From: Azorhizobium doebereinerae UFLA1-100 | GTDB taxonomy: Bacteria > Pseudomonadota > Alphaproteobacteria > Rhizobiales > Xanthobacteraceae | Reading direction: 5' to 3' | Length of the DNA stretch: 64,000 bases | Assembly: GCF_000473085.1 (NCBI RefSeq) | Contig: NZ_AXBA01000017.1 | Coordinates: 1-64,000, forward strand | Shown: piece by piece, positions 1 through 8,389 of the stretch | How positions within the stretch are numbered: position 1 is the first letter of the stretch | Layout of the letters: each line of letters begins with the position of its first letter | Position numbers and translations under genes: made by a program | The notes under the pieces: generated by a model | The model's database searches: none | What the model was told of the DNA's origin: nothing | The model's input: the letters and a program-made list of their open reading frames with translations, nothing else

Positions 1-199
1 GGAAGACGGTGTTCCATTCTCCAAACAGCTCCGGCAGATCGCGCCAAGGCGAGCCGGTGCGCACGATCCACAGCACCGCCTCGATGAACATACGATTGTC
101 CCGGCCCGAAGAGCCGCGCGTCCGCTCGTCGCCGATGATGTGCGGCGCTATCCGCGCCCACTGCTCATCCCCAAGCACCAGTCGATCAAGAACACCCAT
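1..199 (-). CDS. IS5-family transposase, N-terminal part (cut by window edge)
   Basis: This is the first 66 codons of a transposase read leftward off the window. The N-terminus begins MGVLDRLVLGDEQWARI and continues through a GRDNRMFIEAVLW segment to TGSPWRDLPELFGEWNTVF. This is the typical N-terminal helical domain of IS5/IS427-group DDE transposases. The ATG at 199 is the first Met after an in-frame stop near 227-229. The stretch at about 242-262 reads, on the minus strand, as a GGACTCTTGGGGTTCCC-like sequence and may be the IS end. The partner inverted repeat and any target duplication lie outside the window. The catalytic DDE residues are not visible, so it is unknown whether the element is intact. 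Confidence 0.85.
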   Translation of the reverse strand, partial: MGVLDRLVLGDEQWARIAPHIIGDERTRGSSGRDNRMFIEAVLWIVRTGSPWRDLPELFGEWNTVF

Positions 200-270
200 C
201 GCTGCCTCATCAAAGGCAGCTTTGAATCACAGATCATTCAGCCCGGGAACCCCAAGAGTCCACACTACCT

Positions 271-383
271 AGAGCACGTTCCGTTCAAATGGCATCGCCA
301 TTTGAACGGTAAAGCGTTCTCTATCAGAGTGTTAGAGGGCGATTCACCGATCAGATTGAAACAATCTGATCGGATCGCGCTCT
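271..383 (+). repeat. 113-bp double-palindrome repeat, copy A
   Basis: The element begins AGAGCACGTTCC and ends GGATCGCGCTCT, so its ends are imperfect inverted repeats. It contains two perfect hairpins. The first has 13-bp arms CCGTTCAAATGGC (281-293 with 297-309). The second has 12-bp arms CCGATCAGATTG (347-358 with 362-373). A second copy of exactly the same length lies inverted at 44402-44514 and differs at only four positions by eye. Both copies end in GCTCTAG. Short translations across it (LEHVPFKWHRHLNG) are a by-product of the repeat, not a gene. It resembles a MITE or REP/BIME-type mobile palindrome, and the family is not identified. Confidence 0.85.
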
Positions 384-524
384 AGTTCGGGACCGTTTGG
401 ACCCGAGCCACGGGGGCGGCGCGCCCGCGCTGCCGCCCAGTCCAGGCCGTCCGGGCTGCGCCGCCGCGCGCGGCCGCGCCCGTCCGGCAATCGCAGACGA
501 ATGCCTCCAAGGGAGAGAGATGTC

Positions 525-905
525 ATGAGCGAGCTTCCCCATGCCTTCAAAGAAGTCCGGCTCGAACTGGCCCGCGAGAAGGATCATCCGGAAGGCGCCC
601 GGAACGTGGGCTACCTGTTCGTCGCGCCGCTCGATGCCAATGGCCAGATCGATGCCGATCTGTGGGCGGCGCATCGCGATGCCTGCCATGTGGTGCGCTT
701 CCGGCCGAACGAGGCCGATGACAAGGGCCATCTGGTGCGCCGGCCCGGCGGCAGCTGGGCGTTCCGCTATGACCTCACCGGCGACGAGGAGGACGAGGCG
801 GGCTACCGCTTCAACGACGAGCGCTTCACGGTCGGCGAATATGTGTCGATCCGCGAGGGGGAGGCGTTCCACACCTTCCGCGTGGTGTCCGTCGAGCCGG
901 TCTGA
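525..905 (+). CDS. conserved hypothetical protein, 126 aa
   Basis: A small acidic, soluble protein starting MSELPHAFKEVRLELAREKD. The ATG at 525 is preceded by a GGGAGAGA ribosome-binding site. A frame-extended start at 501 lacks one. The sequence has no signal peptide, TM segment or recognisable catalytic motif. The C-terminal half (GEYVSIREGEAFHTFRVVSV) suggests a small beta-rich fold. It resembles hypothetical proteins seen in Rhizobiales, but I cannot name a function. It converges on the ethanolamine permease gene, with a strong hairpin between the two. Confidence 0.75.
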   Translation: MSELPHAFKEVRLELAREKDHPEGARNVGYLFVAPLDANGQIDADLWAAHRDACHVVRFRPNEADDKGHLVRRPGGSWAFRYDLTGDEEDEAGYRFNDERFTVGEYVSIREGEAFHTFRVVSVEPV

Positions 906-917
906 AACCCGGCGAAC

Positions 918-944
918 CGCGCCCGGCCTCGGGGGCCGGGCGCG
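918..944. terminator. bidirectional hairpin between convergent genes
   Basis: A perfect 11-bp stem CGCGCCCGGCC with a 5-nt loop sits between the converging ends at 905 and 966. No U-tract follows on either strand, so termination is inferred from position and stem strength. Confidence 0.6.
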
Positions 945-965
945 AGGGGGCGAGGCCTGCGCCGG

Positions 966-2477
966 TCAGTAGCTCTTGTAGTCGGTGGTGCCGCCGGAGA
1001 GGGCGAACTCCTCCTCCGGCGAGAGCACCAGCTTGTGGCGGCCGATGGCGGCGAAATAGGCGATGCCCACCGCGAACCAGACGGCAACCCCGATGACCCC
1101 GGCCCGGTAGAGCGGATCGGAGAGCTGGAAGTAGATGGTCACCAGCGCGATGACGATGGTGGCCACCGCCCCGGGGATGCCGAACGGGCTCTTATACGGG
1201 CGCGGGATGTGCGGCATGTTCCGCCGCATCAGGATGAAGGAGACGGCCTGCATCACGTAGGACAGCATGGCGCCGAACACCGCCATGTTGAGCAGCGTGC
1301 CGCCGATGGCCGCCGCGCCCGCATCCGCCCCCAGCGCGAACCAGATCCCCAGCATGATGACGAGGCCCACCAGGGCGCCGGCCGCCATGGCCACATGGGG
1401 CGTGCGGCGCGAGCCGTGCGTCACCGACAGCCCGCGCGGGAAGTAGCCGGCGCGGGAGAGCGAATAGATCTGCCGCCCCTGGGCATAGATGATGGTGTGG
1501 AAGGAGGCGATCAGCCCGATCACCGCCACCAGCGCCAGCAGCTTGGCGATGCCGGTGCCGTAGATGGCTTTGAAGCCGTCCAGCAGCGGCTCCAGCGAGG
1601 TGGACAGGCCGAACGCGCCGTTGGCCACCGAGGAATTCAGCCACAGGATCATGAAGGCGGAGACGATCAGCGTCGCCATCCCCAGCATGATGCCCTTGGG
1701 CATGTCGGTGGCGGGATCCACCGATTCCTCCGCCGCCAGGGGCAGTTGCTCGATGGCCAGGAACAGCCACACCGCGAACGGCATGGCCGCCAGCGCGCCG
1801 CCGATGCCGAACGGTAGGAACGGCCCGCCGCCATTGGGCAGCTCCACCGCCGCCCCGTCCGGCCCGACGCCGATGTTCAGCGCCCAGCGGGAGAAGTCCA
1901 TCACCGGAATGGCCGAGACCCAGAAGGCCACGAGGCAGGCGAGCGCGGCCAGCGTCACCACCAACGTCACCTTGAACGACAGCTCCACCCCAACCACGTT
2001 CAGACCGACGAAGATGACGTAACCGAAGATCCAGTAGACCGGCTGAAAGGCGGGCGGCGTGCCGAAGATGGAGCCCATGTAGGAACCGATGAAGGACACC
2101 ACCACGGCGGGGGTGATGACATATTCCACGTTCTCGCACAGGCCGGTGACGAAGCCGCCCCATGGCCCCATGGTGGTGCGGGCGAAGGAATAGGCCGCTC
2201 CGGTGTGGGGCAGGGCCGGCGACATCTCGGCGATGGAGAAGGTCAGCCCCAGATACATGATGGCGATGATGACGGCGGCGATGAACATGCCGCCCCAGCC
2301 GCCCGACGCGATGCCGAGGTTCCAGCCGGAGAAATGGCCGGAGATGACGGCGCCGACGCCCAGCGCCCAGAGCGACCAGACGCGGGCATGCCGCTTCAGC
2401 TGGCGCTGCTCGAAATAGGTGACATCAACGGTGGTGTAACTGACGCCTGTCGGTCTCGGTGCAGTGCTTTCGCTCAT
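966..2477 (-). CDS. eat: ethanolamine permease (APC superfamily)
   Basis: This 503-aa polytopic membrane protein has about 12 hydrophobic segments and imports ethanolamine, probably by proton symport. Family features are the GAVISGHFSGWNLG segment near the first TM, the GAAYSFARTTMGPWGGF segment, and a LAIEQLPLAAEES loop typical of the ethanolamine permease branch. The start at 2477 (MSESTAPRPTGVSYTTVDVTYF) has a GGAGATG ribosome-binding site. A longer frame to 2546 adds an unsupported extension. It lies downstream of and co-oriented with eutB-eutC, which strongly supports ethanolamine as the substrate. The gap to eutC is 105 bp, so it may share the transcript. Confidence 0.93.
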   Translation of the reverse strand: MSESTAPRPTGVSYTTVDVTYFEQRQLKRHARVWSLWALGVGAVISGHFSGWNLGIASGGWGGMFIAAVIIAIMYLGLTFSIAEMSPALPHTGAAYSFARTTMGPWGGFVTGLCENVEYVITPAVVVSFIGSYMGSIFGTPPAFQPVYWIFGYVIFVGLNVVGVELSFKVTLVVTLAALACLVAFWVSAIPVMDFSRWALNIGVGPDGAAVELPNGGGPFLPFGIGGALAAMPFAVWLFLAIEQLPLAAEESVDPATDMPKGIMLGMATLIVSAFMILWLNSSVANGAFGLSTSLEPLLDGFKAIYGTGIAKLLALVAVIGLIASFHTIIYAQGRQIYSLSRAGYFPRGLSVTHGSRRTPHVAMAAGALVGLVIMLGIWFALGADAGAAAIGGTLLNMAVFGAMLSYVMQAVSFILMRRNMPHIPRPYKSPFGIPGAVATIVIALVTIYFQLSDPLYRAGVIGVAVWFAVGIAYFAAIGRHKLVLSPEEEFALSGGTTDYKSY

Positions 2478-2582
2478 GATGAGACATCTCCGCGTGCGCG
2501 GGGCGGCCCGCCCAAACGGCGCTGTGCCCCGTTTATCGTAAGGCAAGTTCCATGCCGCGCAACCAGAAGACGCAGGCCCTCC

Positions 2583-3353
2583 TCAGGGCAGGCGCAGCGG
2601 CGGGCGGCCGTCCACCAGGGCCTCGTCGCTCTCGTCCTTCAACTCCACCCCGGTGAGGCCGCGGCGGAAGGCTTCCTTCAGCAGCCAGGCGAGCTTGAAG
2701 GCGGCGGCCTCATGCGAGAGCCCCTCGGCGCGCACGTTGGAGATGCAGTTGCGTTGCGCGTCGCTCGCGCCGACCTTGGGCGCGAAGGTGAGATAGAGGC
2801 CGAGGCTGTCCGGCGAGGACAGGCCGGGGCGCTCGCCGATCATCACCAGCACCGCGCGGGCGTTGAGCAGCGCGCCCACCTCGTCGCCCAGCGCCACGCG
2901 GGCTTCGCGGGCGACGACCACCGGCGAGGTCGTCCAGCCTTCCCGCGCGATCCAGGGCTTCAGCGCGGCGAGGAACGGCACCGCCTGCGCATGCACCGCC
3001 GCCGAGGACAGGCCGTCGGCCACCACCAGGGCCAGATCCACCGGCTCCGGCGGCCGGGCGGCGAGCAGGGCGCGGCTGTCCTGCGACAGGCGGCGGCCGA
3101 GGTCCGGGCGGCGCAGATAGGTATCGCGGGCGGGCGCGGCGCTGGCCACGTCCAGCGTGTCGAAGCCGAGCGCGCGCACCGCCGCGCCGGTCGCGGCGGC
3201 ATCGAAGGGGGTGTGCACGGCATCGCGCGCCAGAGCGTGGGCGAGGGAGAATTTGAGCACCTCGGCGGTGGGCAGGCTGGCGCCGGTGCGGCCGAGTGCG
3301 ATGCGCGCCGGGGTGTGGCGGGCGAGGCCCTGCCAGGGATCGCGCGGGCTCAT
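2583..3353 (-). CDS. eutC: ethanolamine ammonia-lyase light chain
   Basis: 256 aa. This is the small subunit of adenosylcobalamin-dependent ethanolamine ammonia-lyase, which converts ethanolamine to acetaldehyde and ammonia together with EutB. Family features include a TPARIALGRTGASLPT segment near the N-terminus, a VVADGLSSAAVHAQA segment mid-protein, VMIGERPGLSSPDSLGLYLTFAP, and RNCISNVRAEGLSHEAAA near the end. These last regions contact cobalamin in the family. The ATG at 3353 overlaps the eutB stop by four bases (ATGA), indicating translational coupling. The length is near the usual 270-295 aa, with a shortened N-terminus. There is no eutA reactivase and no microcompartment shell gene nearby. 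Confidence 0.96.
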   Translation of the reverse strand: MSPRDPWQGLARHTPARIALGRTGASLPTAEVLKFSLAHALARDAVHTPFDAAATGAAVRALGFDTLDVASAAPARDTYLRRPDLGRRLSQDSRALLAARPPEPVDLALVVADGLSSAAVHAQAVPFLAALKPWIAREGWTTSPVVVAREARVALGDEVGALLNARAVLVMIGERPGLSSPDSLGLYLTFAPKVGASDAQRNCISNVRAEGLSHEAAAFKLAWLLKEAFRRGLTGVELKDESDEALVDGRPPLRLP

Positions 3354-4753
3354 GCCGCGCGGCCCGCGCTCGTGTGGTCCGTGGCGAAGCCGAGCAGCGG
3401 GTGCGAGCCGCTGGCGGGCAGCAGGCGGCCGTCCGGCCCGGTGATGGCCATGCGCTCCAGCCACGCCTCGAACTCGGGCGCTCGTCTCGCGCCGAACACC
3501 TCGCGCACATAGAGCGCGTCGTGGAAGGAGGTGGACTGGTAGTTGAGCATCACGTCATCGGCGCCGGGAATGCCCATGATGTAGGTGACGCCCGCCGCCG
3601 CCAGCAGCGTGAGCAATGTGTCCATGTCGTCCTGGTCGGCCTCGGCATGGTTGGTGTAGCAGACGTCGACGCCCAAAGGCACGCCCAGCAGCTTGCCGCA
3701 GAAATGGTCTTCCAGGCCGGCGCGGATGATCTGCTTGCCGTCATAGAGATATTCCGGCCCGATGAAGCCGACCACGGTATTGACCAGCAGCGGCTCGAAC
3801 ACGCGGGCGACGCCATAGGCGCGGGCTTCCAGGGTCTGCTGGTCGACGCCGTGATGGGCATTGGCGGAGAGCGCCGAGCCCTGGCCGGTCTCGAAATACA
3901 TGGCGTTCTGCCCCACCGTGCCGCGCTTCAGAGCGCGGGCGGCGTCCGTGCCTTCCTTCAGCACGGCGAGGTCGATGCCGAAGGAGCTGTTGGCCGCCTG
4001 CGTGCCCGCGATGGACTGGAACACCAGGTCCACCGGCGCGCCCCGGTTCATCAGTTCGATGGAGGAGGTGATGTGGGTGAGGATGCAGCTCTGGGTGGGG
4101 ATCTCGAACCGCTCGATCACCTCCGCCGTCAATTTGATGAGGCGGTCCAGCACGGGCAGGCTGTCGGAGGCGGGATTGATGCCGATCACCGCGTCGCCGC
4201 AGCCATAGAGCAGGCCGTCCAGCATGGCGGCGGAGATGCCGGCCGGATCGTCGGTGGGGTGGTTGGGCTGGAGGCGCACGGCCAGCGTGCCCGGCAGGCC
4301 GATGGTGTTGCGGAAGCGCGTCACCACCCGGCACTTTTTCGCTACCAGGATAAGGTCCTGATTGCGCATCAATTTTGACACCGCGGCCACCATCTCCGGG
4401 GTAAGGCCGGGGGCGAGGCGGGCCAGCGCGGCGCTGTCCGCCGCATCCGAGAGCAGAAAGTCGCGGAAATCGCCTACGGTGAAGGCAGACACCGGCGCGA
4501 AGGCCGCCGCGTCATGGCCGTCGATGATGAGGCGCGTGACCTCGTCGGCCTCGTAGGGCACCACCGCCTCGCTGAGGAAGGCCTTCAGCGGCAGGTCGGC
4601 CAGCGCCATCTTGGCGGCGACGTTCTCCTCCGCCGTGGCCGCCGCGATGCCCGCCAGCATGTCGCCGGAGCGGGGCGGCGTGGCCTTGGCCATCAGGTCT
4701 TTCAGGTCGGCGAAGGCGAACCTGCGGCTTCCCACTTGATGGACATAGGTCAT
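3350..4753 (-). CDS. eutB: ethanolamine ammonia-lyase heavy chain
   Basis: 467 aa, full length, a TIM-barrel catalytic subunit that binds ethanolamine and coenzyme B12. The substrate-contact segment RLQPNHP places Arg160 and Gln162 at the same numbers as in the well-studied E. coli enzyme. GINPASDS gives Asn193, and the FETGQG motif supplies the conserved Glu (residue 288 here). The start MTYVHQVGSRRFAF at 4753 is preferred over an upstream GTG-type extension at 4765. It is the first gene of a leftward eutB-eutC-permease set. The 364-bp upstream region shows no B12 riboswitch that I can recognise. Confidence 0.97.
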   Translation of the reverse strand: MTYVHQVGSRRFAFADLKDLMAKATPPRSGDMLAGIAAATAEENVAAKMALADLPLKAFLSEAVVPYEADEVTRLIIDGHDAAAFAPVSAFTVGDFRDFLLSDAADSAALARLAPGLTPEMVAAVSKLMRNQDLILVAKKCRVVTRFRNTIGLPGTLAVRLQPNHPTDDPAGISAAMLDGLLYGCGDAVIGINPASDSLPVLDRLIKLTAEVIERFEIPTQSCILTHITSSIELMNRGAPVDLVFQSIAGTQAANSSFGIDLAVLKEGTDAARALKRGTVGQNAMYFETGQGSALSANAHHGVDQQTLEARAYGVARVFEPLLVNTVVGFIGPEYLYDGKQIIRAGLEDHFCGKLLGVPLGVDVCYTNHAEADQDDMDTLLTLLAAAGVTYIMGIPGADDVMLNYQSTSFHDALYVREVFGARRAPEFEAWLERMAITGPDGRLLPASGSHPLLGFATDHTSAGRAA

Positions 4754-5117
4754 GACGGCCTCCACGCGACGTTGCCCGGTGGATGCAATGCGCGTGCCCG
4801 CCGGGGTGGCGGGAGCTTACAGGCGGCAAGGCGGTTCGCCCAAGGCAAAAGGGGCTCGCATGTGCTGATGGGCAGGCCTCGGTTCGAGGCCTGCCGTTCC
4901 GGCAGCAGTATCATGCAAGGTGGGACATAAGTCTGCATGCGCTGCGCGTGAAGCCACATAGGGCAGCGGCGCTAAATTTTCACAAGTATCTCAATATATG
5001 TGTCTTTTCCCGCGCATCTGTCGCGGAGAGGCTTCGTCATAAGAAAATTTTCCTATATACTTATCCCCTCTCCCTGGCGTCGCGCTCATCCTTGAGTGGG
5101 TCACAGGGAGGTGGATC
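4754..5117. other. intergenic region, divergent promoters, base composition shift
   Basis: A divergent region between eutB and the toxin gene. The left part is ordinary GC-rich DNA. From about 4970 to 5070 it becomes AT-rich (for example TAAATTTTCACAAGTATC), unlike its neighbours, and this marks the probable left edge of the accessory island. I see no convincing gene in it. Promoters for both flanking genes are expected here, but no clear -35/-10 pair or riboswitch could be assigned. Confidence 0.5.
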
Positions 5118-5951
5118 ATGGCCGTCACGCAGCACCGATCGCCCAGCGCAGCGGAGGATGAGAGCAACTGGCAGGATCAGAGGCTTGAACTGCTGCGCCT
5201 GCGGTCCGAACTGGCGGCCCTCCGGTTCCTGACCAAGGGCATGATCCTGAGCGCGGCGTGGCGAAAGGCGAATTTCGATCACAACCAGCCACGCAATCCC
5301 GCTGGCATGGGGGAAGTCAGCGGCAGATGGGTCGACGCCGATGGATCTGCCGCTTTCCGCGAGCCCGCGGATTCCGGTGGGGACGAGAATTCCAGGACGC
5401 CCAATCCCCGCTTGTTCATCGCCATCTGGCCCTCGAACAGCGCCCCATTCGAGGAGCCTCCCCCGCCGATTCCACCGGAGCCTCCGGCAAGCCCCTGGCA
5501 GGCCATTCGTCTCGCGCGCGTCGCGGCGCAATGGGTGGCGCGCGCGGCCATAGCAAACCCTGTGACGACCGCCCTTGTCGCCGCAGGCCTTGTCGCGGGC
5601 TTCTGGCTGCATGAGACTTACGGCGGGTACATTTCGTCTTATCTTGAGGCGCCGAAGACGCTGGACCAGTTGCAAGCCGATGTTCGGCAGCCCCGGCAGG
5701 GGACTGATGTGCACCACATCGTCGAGCAAGGTCCCGCCGAAGCCGAGGGCTTCTCCCGAAACCTGATCGACGGGCCGGACAACCTCGTCCGCATCTCGAC
5801 GTTCAAACATTGGGAGATCAACGGATATTACAATCGGTACGACGAGCAGCTTGGAGCCTCGCCACGAAATTACTTGCGAGGCAAAAGCTGGGAGGATCGG
5901 ACGGAGTTCGGATTGAAAATACTTAAGCAAGTGAAGGTTTTATCGAAATGA
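5118..5951 (+). CDS. membrane-anchored HNH-like nuclease toxin (polymorphic-toxin type)
   Basis: 277 aa, four parts by eye. Residues 15-50 form a charged helical N-terminus. Residues 53-72 carry a FDHNQPRNPAGMGEVSGRW motif of the HNQPRxPAGxxxGxW kind seen in many rhizobial toxin-like proteins. Residues 114-123 are proline-rich. A single TM helix lies at about 146-165. The C-terminal domain (190-277) has DVHHIVEQ (His199-His200), DNLV (Asn222) and KHWEIN (His231), an H-N-H arrangement expected of a treble-clef nuclease, ending in a NYLRGKSWEDRT segment. No Sec signal or Rhs/T6SS/CDI delivery domain is visible. The stop overlaps the next ATG by four bases, coupling it to the first immunity candidate. 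The nuclease assignment is by motif only. Confidence 0.7.
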   Translation: MAVTQHRSPSAAEDESNWQDQRLELLRLRSELAALRFLTKGMILSAAWRKANFDHNQPRNPAGMGEVSGRWVDADGSAAFREPADSGGDENSRTPNPRLFIAIWPSNSAPFEEPPPPIPPEPPASPWQAIRLARVAAQWVARAAIANPVTTALVAAGLVAGFWLHETYGGYISSYLEAPKTLDQLQADVRQPRQGTDVHHIVEQGPAEAEGFSRNLIDGPDNLVRISTFKHWEINGYYNRYDEQLGASPRNYLRGKSWEDRTEFGLKILKQVKVLSK

Positions 5952-6319
5952 AAAATTCAAGCAAAATATCTAGATTAAGCATTGACGAGCTTGTCTCTCT
6001 CTTCGTCGAACTATCTCTGGAGATGAAGCGGGCGGACGATTGGCTTGAGAACGGCGCCTATAATCGCGCCCACAAGAAGTTGCGCGACGTGAGGGCAGAG
6101 ATGAAGACAAGGCCGGGAGATGAGCGCCATGCCCTGCTGCCATTGCTTGCGCATCCGAATATTCAGGTTCGGCTCAATGCGGCGTTCGCGACACTCGCGC
6201 TCTCGCCCGATGCCGAAGCCGCCTTGCGTGGGATCGCGCCGCTGGGGCCAGGGAGCCAGCCTTTCGAGGCCAGACGAATGCTGGAAGCCCTGGAAGAGGG
6301 CTCCTATAAGCCGACTTGA
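5948..6319 (+). CDS. DUF2019-like candidate immunity protein, copy 1
   Basis: 123 aa, all-alpha, HEAT-like. It carries the family core LEMKRADDWLENGAYNRAHKK followed by RPGDERHALLPLLAHPNIQVRLNAA and a C-terminal ALEEGSYKPT. I place it in DUF2019 from memory of that pattern. Its ATG overlaps the toxin stop (ATGA), so the two are translated together. That supports, but does not prove, an immunity role. Its first 20 residues (MKNSSKISRLSIDELVSLF) differ from copies 2 and 3. From about 6026 onward its DNA is almost identical to copy 2. Confidence 0.75.
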   Translation: MKNSSKISRLSIDELVSLFVELSLEMKRADDWLENGAYNRAHKKLRDVRAEMKTRPGDERHALLPLLAHPNIQVRLNAAFATLALSPDAEAALRGIAPLGPGSQPFEARRMLEALEEGSYKPT

Positions 6320-6330
6320 GGCGTTGCGGG

Positions 6331-6699
6331 ATGGCGAAACGCGGATTTGAGACCTGCAGCACCGACGAACTCGTCGCCCTGTTCGTCGACCTCTCGCTGG
6401 AAATGAAACGGGCGGATGATTGGCTTGAGAACGGTGCCTATAATCGCGCCCACAAGAAGTTGCGCGACGTGAGGGCAGAGATGAAGACAAGGCCTGGAGA
6501 TGAGCGCCATGCTCTGCTGCCATTGCTTGCGCATCCAAACATACAGGTGCGTCTCAATGCGGCTTTTGCCACACTCGCGCTCTCGCCCGATGCCGAAGCC
6601 GCCTTGCGTGGGATCGCGCCGTTGGGGCCAGGGAGCCAGCCTTTCGAGGCCAGGCTAATGCTGGAAGCCCTGGAAGAGGGCTCCTATAAGCCGACCTGA
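6331..6699 (+). CDS. DUF2019-like candidate immunity protein, copy 2 (mosaic)
   Basis: 122 aa, second of three tandem paralogues spaced exactly 380 bp apart (6331 to 6711). The start MAKRGFETCSTDELVALF follows copy 1 by 11 bp. An upstream TTG extension at 6316 is unlikely. The N-terminal third matches copy 3 nearly base for base (MAKRG-ETCSTDELVALFVDL). The rest matches copy 1, including the VRAEMKTRPGDERH stretch and the LGPGSQPFEAR segment that copy 3 lacks. This mosaic is what unequal crossing-over between copies 1 and 3 would produce. It is presumably co-transcribed with the toxin. Confidence 0.75.
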   Translation: MAKRGFETCSTDELVALFVDLSLEMKRADDWLENGAYNRAHKKLRDVRAEMKTRPGDERHALLPLLAHPNIQVRLNAAFATLALSPDAEAALRGIAPLGPGSQPFEARLMLEALEEGSYKPT

Positions 6700-6710
6700 G
6701 GCGTTGTGGG

Positions 6711-7079
6711 ATGGCGAAACGCGGAATTGAGACCTGCAGCACCGACGAACTCGTTGCCCTGTTCGTCGACCTCTCGCTGGAAATGAAGCGGGCGGACGAC
6801 TGGATGGAGAACGGCGCCTATAATCGTGCGCACAAAAAATTGCGCGATGTCGAGGCGGAAATGAAGGCGCGGCCAGGCGACGGGCGCCATGCGCTGCTGC
6901 CGCTGCTTGAGCATCCCAATATACAGGTTCGTCTCAATGCGGCAGTAGCTACTTTGGCTCTCTCACCCGCTGCCGTGGCCGCCATGCGGGGGATCGCTCC
7001 GCTGGGATATTGCGCTCAAGCTGTCGATGCGACACGCATGTTGCGCTCTCTGGATAGTGGTTCATGGAAGCCGACGTGA
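6711..7079 (+). CDS. DUF2019-like candidate immunity protein, copy 3
   Basis: 122 aa, last of the tandem set. It shares the N-terminus of copy 2 but has a diverged C-terminal half: VEAEMKARPGDGRHALLPLL, then LGYCAQAVDATRMLRSLDSGSWKPT. The LGYCAQA version is also found in the distant orphan homologue at 13112-13504, so copy 3 may be the older form. A strong terminator follows at 7105. If these are immunity proteins, the differing C-termini could give different toxin specificities, which is inference. Confidence 0.75.
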   Translation: MAKRGIETCSTDELVALFVDLSLEMKRADDWMENGAYNRAHKKLRDVEAEMKARPGDGRHALLPLLEHPNIQVRLNAAVATLALSPAAVAAMRGIAPLGYCAQAVDATRMLRSLDSGSWKPT

Positions 7080-7104
7080 GGCGTGCATGGCGCGCAAACG
7101 AAAA

Positions 7105-7129
7105 GGCCCCGGCGCATGCCGGGGCCTTT
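7105..7129. terminator. rho-independent terminator
   Basis: A 9-bp stem GGCCCCGGC / GCCGGGGCC with loop GCAT, preceded by AAAA and followed by TTTC. It fits both strands and would end both the toxin/immunity operon and the leftward acyl-CoA dehydrogenase gene. Confidence 0.85.
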
Positions 7130-7171
7130 CGCGTTTCGGGGGGAGGGAGCGGCCCGCCGGGGCCGTGCCGC

Positions 7172-8389
7172 TCAGAAGAAGGCCTGGATGCCGGTGATGG
7201 CGCGGCCGATGATCAGCGCGTGGATGTCGTGCGTCCCTTCATAGGTGTTCACGGTCTCCAGGTTCGCGGCGTGGCGGATCACGTGGAACTCGGCCGAGAT
7301 GCCGTTGCCGCCGTGCATGTCGCGGGCGACGCGGGCGATGTCCAGCGCCTTCCCGCAATTGTTGCGCTTGATGTAGGAGATGGTCTCCGGCGCCAACTGG
7401 CCCTCGTCGAACAGCCGGCCGGCGCGCAGGCAGGCCTGCAGGCCGAAGGCGATGTCGGTGGACATGTCCGCCAGCTTCTTCTGCACCAATTGGGTGGCGG
7501 CCAGCGGCCGGCCGAACTGCTTGCGGTCGAGCGTATATTGGCGGGCGGCGTCGAGGCAGGCCTCCGCCGCGCCGATCACGCCCCAGCCGATGCCGTAGCG
7601 GGCGCGGTTGAGGCAGCCGAACGGGCCCTTCAGGCCGGCCACGTTGGGCAGCAGGTTCGCTTCCGGGATCTCGACGCCCTCAAGCACGATCTCGCCGGTG
7701 ATGGAGGCGCGCAGGGAAAGCTTCTTCTCGATCTTGGGCGTGGAGAAGCCCTTCATGCCGCGCTCGACGACGAAGCCGCGGATGGCGTCGCCATGGGCCG
7801 CCGATTTGGCCCACACCACCGCGAGGTCGGCGATGGGCGAGTTGGTGATCCACATCTTGGCGCCGGTCAGGCGGTAGCCGCCGTCGATCTTCTCGGCGCG
7901 GGTGCGCATGCCGGCGGGGTCGGAACCGGCGTCCGGCTCGGTCAGGCCGAAGCAGCCGACCCACTCGCCCGAAGCGAGCTTGGGCAGGTACTTCTTGCGC
8001 TGGGCCTCGTCGCCATAGGCGTAGATCGGGTGCATGACCAGCGAGGACTGTACGCTCATGGCCGAGCGGTAGCCCGAATCGACCCGCTCCACCTCGCGGG
8101 CGGCGAGGCCGTAGGACACGTAGCCGAGGCCGGCGCCGCCGTAGGTCTCCGGGATGGTGACGCCGAGCAGGCCGAGCTCGCCCATCTCGTTCATGATCTC
8201 GCGGTCGAAGCGCTCGTCGAGATAGGCCGAGGTGACGCGCGGCAGGAGCTTCTCCTGCGCATAGTCGCGGGCCGTGTCGCGCACCATGCGCTCTTCTTCG
8301 GTCAGCTGGTCGTTAAAGCGGAAGGGATCGGCCCAATCGAATGCCGCCTTCTGTCCGGAGGCCGTCTCGGCCTTGGCTGGTTCACCCAT
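7172..8389 (-). CDS. gcdH: glutaryl-CoA dehydrogenase (acyl-CoA dehydrogenase family)
   Basis: 405 aa. An FAD enzyme that oxidises and decarboxylates glutaryl-CoA to crotonyl-CoA in lysine, tryptophan and glutarate breakdown. The three acyl-CoA dehydrogenase domains are complete. [17 protein letters not shown] is the FAD/substrate motif, [18 protein letters not shown] follows, and the C-terminal [18 protein letters not shown] contains the catalytic glutamate (about residue 384) in the context characteristic of GcdH rather than straight-chain enzymes. The gene stands alone between the accessory island and a Nudix gene, with no glutarate or lysine genes next to it. Confidence 0.93.
   Translation of the reverse strand: MGEPAKAETASGQKAAFDWADPFRFNDQLTEEERMVRDTARDYAQEKLLPRVTSAYLDERFDREIMNEMGELGLLGVTIPETYGGAGLGYVSYGLAAREVERVDSGYRSAMSVQSSLVMHPIYAYGDEAQRKKYLPKLASGEWVGCFGLTEPDAGSDPAGMRTRAEKIDGGYRLTGAKMWITNSPIADLAVVWAKSAAHGDAIRGFVVERGMKGFSTPKIEKKLSLRASITGEIVLEGVEIPEANLLPNVAGLKGPFGCLNRARYGIGWGVIGAAEACLDAARQYTLDRKQFGRPLAATQLVQKKLADMSTDIAFGLQACLRAGRLFDEGQLAPETISYIKRNNCGKALDIARVARDMHGGNGISAEFHVIRHAANLETVNTYEGTHDIHALIIGRAITGIQAFF

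Noticed and set aside
966-2546. 24-residue N-terminal extension of the ethanolamine permease
   Set aside because: No site precedes it, whereas the ATG at 2477 has a GGAGATG site and matches family starts.
4766-5117. B12 riboswitch upstream of eutB
   Set aside because: The region lacks the B12-box and conserved cobalamin elements. No aptamer could be drawn.
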